DNA of 64,000 bases from Candidatus Marimicrobium litorale (GTDB taxonomy: Bacteria; Pseudomonadota; Gammaproteobacteria; Pseudomonadales; Halieaceae): contig NZ_SHNO01000001.1 of assembly GCF_026262645.1 (NCBI RefSeq), positions 2,604,001 to 2,668,000 on the forward strand, written 5' to 3'. The notes beneath the pieces are model-generated. The model had not been told where the DNA came from, did not search any database, and saw only the letters and a list, made by a program, of their open reading frames with translations. Positions 63,151 through 64,000 of the stretch are shown here, piece after piece. Each line of letters starts with the position of its first letter. Position 1 is the first letter of the stretch. The position numbers were made by a program, and so were the translations under genes.

Positions 63151-63452
63151 CTTGATTCCTCAAACATAACGTCATCGGAAGCGCAAAAAACGCGCAAGTG
63201 CCGATCTAGGCTAAGTCTAACCATAAAACGAAAAACTGCCAGCCCTTTCATGACAAGAGAGAGCTCAATCAGTGTCAGACCCAGCCGAAATTCAATACCC
63301 TATGCCGTCAGTGAACCGTGGCGTGAATGCCCGTCCAACGTGAACGGCTAATCGAAGCGCCACGACCGCAGCTGGATGAAACGACGGCACCGGCAATGCT
63401 TGAATGAATGTGATAGCGTCATGCTTTTATCAGTGGCTACTTGGGAGCAGTA
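63151..63452. other. Divergent intergenic region
   Basis: 302 bases between the porin and the enoyl-CoA hydratase-like gene, on opposite strands. It must hold both promoters. I see no convincing -35/-10 pair, palindrome or small gene here. Confidence 0.5.
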
Positions 63453-64000
63453 ATGGCTTTACGGTTCGGAGACATCAATGTTGCACTGCAGGGACATGTG
63501 GCTCTGCTGGAAATCTGCAGACCCCCGCACAATTTTTTTGACATAGCCTTGATTAATGATACGGCGGCCGCGCTGGAAACATTGGATAAGGATCCCGAGT
63601 GTCGTGCCGTTGTGCTCGCCTCCAAGGGGAAATCATTTTGCGCAGGCGCCGATTTCAACCAGAAGGCTACCGTATTCGATGACGCAACAGAGCAACAAGG
63701 CAATCCACTGTACGCTGCAGCGATTCGGATTTTCAACTGCAAAAAACCACTCATCGCCGCCGTGCAAGGCGCGGCAACAGGCGGCGGACTGGGCCTCGCG
63801 GTCGCGGCGGATTTTCGGGTGTGCTGTGAGGAGGCCCGGTTTACAGCGAACTTCGCAGCCCTTGGTCTACACCCAGGTTTCGGACTGAGCCACACGCTGC
63901 CACAGCTCATTGGTCAGCAACGCGCTAACCTGATGTTTTATACATCTCGACGCATCAAGGGCGAGCAGGCTTACGAATGGGGTCTCGCAGATATTTTCAC
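63453..64000 (+). CDS. Enoyl-CoA hydratase/isomerase family protein (C-terminus off the window)
   Basis: The frame runs from the ATG at 63453 (GGGAG upstream) to the right edge, 182 codons, with no stop. SFCAGADFN is the first oxyanion-hole motif (CAGAD) and VQGAATGGGLGLAVAADFRVC the second. Residues A-R-F-T-A-N-F-A-A-L-G-L-H-P-G-F-G follow. The usual second catalytic Glu (in GLxPEGG-like stretches) is replaced by G-F-G-L-S-H here, so hydration activity is uncertain. Isomerase or another crotonase reaction is possible. Confidence 0.88.
   Translation, partial: MALRFGDINVALQGHVALLEICRPPHNFFDIALINDTAAALETLDKDPECRAVVLASKGKSFCAGADFNQKATVFDDATEQQGNPLYAAAIRIFNCKKPLIAAVQGAATGGGLGLAVAADFRVCCEEARFTANFAALGLHPGFGLSHTLPQLIGQQRANLMFYTSRRIKGEQAYEWGLADIF

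Overview
The window looks like a chromosomal segment of a free-living, aerobic, moderately GC-rich marine-type gammaproteobacterium. The mix of acyl-CoA dehydrogenases, Rieske oxygenases, TonB and TRAP uptake, a DcaP-type porin and a DUF6316-like small protein suggests a member of the Cellvibrionales (Halieaceae or Spongiibacteraceae). This placement is inferred from gene content only. I see no phage, transposase, integrase, plasmid or CRISPR signature. All bases are accounted for by ordinary chromosomal genes with short spacers, apart from three longer gaps.

Layout. 1-2600 (minus): a partial membrane-anchored sugar-dehydrogenase-like protein, a zinc-ribbon methyltransferase and a small four-helix protein resembling styrene oxide isomerase. 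2889-6728 (plus): an internally duplicated protein of unknown family, then a TonB-dependent receptor. 6871-7003: tRNA-Val(GAC) with a recognisable promoter. 7048-11419 (plus): a fructosamine-kinase-type kinase, an F420-type luciferase-like oxidoreductase and two adjacent acyl-CoA dehydrogenases that look like the two halves of a heteromeric enzyme. 11503-20302: a reductase/epimerase, an exported methyltransferase-like protein, gpsA, a periplasmic PBP7-type endopeptidase, a small outer-membrane barrel, an ATP/ADP-translocase-type transporter, a KshA-like Rieske oxygenase and an M48 lipoprotein protease. 20528-27916: glutaryl-CoA dehydrogenase, an NTF2-like protein, glpD, a LysR regulator divergent from a citrate/methylcitrate synthase, a GST and ppnP.

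27981-32992 (plus) is a complete oligopeptide ABC importer with a fused double ATPase. 34665-43373 (plus) is a long co-directional block: esterase, acyl-CoA ligase, DUF3604 lipoprotein, metallo-beta-lactamase-fold hydrolase, then a complete three-gene TRAP importer. This suggests uptake and activation of an ester or organic acid. 43414-46392 (minus) holds a zinc-ribbon protein, an iron-dependent alcohol dehydrogenase and an MFS carrier.

46603-53662 is the most system-like region. A four-gene minus-strand operon (amidohydrolase, Rieske oxygenase, SDR, acetoacetate-decarboxylase-like protein) diverges from a plus-strand set (TetR regulator, AMACR-like CoA-transferase-family protein, quinone oxidoreductase). 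They share an intergenic region with a nearly perfect 24-bp palindrome and an overlapping 12-bp palindrome, both lying on a plausible tetR promoter. I read this as an uncharacterised, self-regulated catabolic module for a ring-containing carboxylic acid.

54291-60491 (plus) is a cytochrome c oxidase operon with a subunit II carrying two extra haem-c domains and two subunit-III-like genes, like the CoxMNOP arrangement. It ends in a SCO copper chaperone. The window closes with an exported glutaminase, a DcaP-like porin and the start of an enoyl-CoA hydratase.
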